From Primorskyibacter sedentarius (GTDB lineage: Bacteria > Pseudomonadota > Alphaproteobacteria > Rhodobacterales > Rhodobacteraceae), in NCBI RefSeq assembly GCF_004342065.1, contig NZ_SLZU01000027.1, positions 1-42,015 on the forward strand: a stretch of 42,015 bases of DNA. The letters run 5' to 3'. How positions within the stretch are numbered: position 1 is the stretch's first letter; every line of letters begins with the position of its first letter. This document shows positions 41,940 through 42,015 of this stretch, one piece after another. The position numbers and the translations under genes are program-made. The notes under the pieces were generated by a model that saw only the letters and a program-made list of their open reading frames with translations, was not told the DNA's origin and did not search any database.

Positions 41940-42015
41940 TTGACCCACTTGGGTGGGTTATGAGCGAGTAAAATTGACCCACCTGCCACGTTAGCATCCG
42001 CGCAGAATAGCGCGG
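41940..42015. mobile_element. Possible end of an IS21-like insertion sequence at the window edge
   Basis: TTGACCCACTT (41940-41950) recurs as TTGACCCACCT (41974-41984), 34 bp apart. Repeated TTGACCCAC boxes occur at the ends of some IS21-family elements, from memory. No transposase is inside the window, so this is tentative. Confidence 0.3.

Overview
The window reads as part of a large, mobilizable repABC plasmid (or chromid) of an alphaproteobacterium, most likely the Rhodobacteraceae/Roseobacter group. The evidence is the repA-repB-repC cassette with its antisense RNA, the ardC-like antirestriction gene, a DUF1403/ScpB pair, the high G+C codon use, and several tripartite tricarboxylate (TTT) and ABC uptake systems typical of marine alphaproteobacteria. 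The organism is inferred from gene content, not from a database search.

Layout. (1) 1-5.3 kb: a mobilization operon on the minus strand (mobC -> MOBP relaxase -> virD4 coupling protein, each pair overlapping by 4 nt). A candidate oriT nick site lies just upstream of mobC, and the 3' end of an unidentified plus-strand gene lies at the left edge. (2) 5.5-6.7 kb: a small duplicated-motif protein and a frameshifted IS6-family element with recognisable ends. (3) 7.0-28.6 kb: a catabolic and transport block of five transcription units. Unit A (minus) is tctAB fusion -> tctC -> DHDPS/NAL-family aldolase -> enolase-superfamily dehydratase, with a divergent LacI-type regulator. Unit B (minus) is tctC -> tctB -> tctA -> sulfatase -> HCCA-isomerase-like protein. 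Unit C (minus) is an ABC importer (binding protein -> ATPase -> permease), divergent from a GntR/FCD regulator. Unit D (minus) is TPP enzyme -> 3-hydroxyacyl-CoA-dehydrogenase-like protein -> 2-dehydro-3-deoxygalactonokinase. Unit E (plus, divergent from D) is sulfatase -> SMP-30/gluconolactonase. (4) 28.6-30.2 kb: a broken IS110-family transposase. (5) 30.2-41.9 kb: the plasmid backbone, with four toxin-antitoxin modules (PIN/HTH, CcdAB, ParDE, RelE-like/HTH), a DUF1403 gene fused to a damaged scpB, repCBA with ctRNA and a 36-bp palindrome, ardC, and a degraded gene. The right edge may enter another insertion sequence.

How the genes may work together. The sequence directly shows a repeated operator-like inverted repeat, TTGG-N5-CCAA. 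I found six perfect and several near-perfect copies, all in the intergenic promoter regions of units A to E and next to the GntR gene. One copy fills the spacer of a good -35/-10 promoter. I infer that the local GntR/FCD protein controls most or all of the block as one regulon. The enzymes (sulfatases without signal peptides, lactonase, sugar-acid dehydratase-like enolase, KDGal kinase, aldolase-like protein, dehydrogenase) suggest uptake of a small sulfated sugar or sugar acid, desulfation in the cytoplasm, and breakdown through a 2-keto-3-deoxy sugar acid. That pathway is a hypothesis, not an established one.
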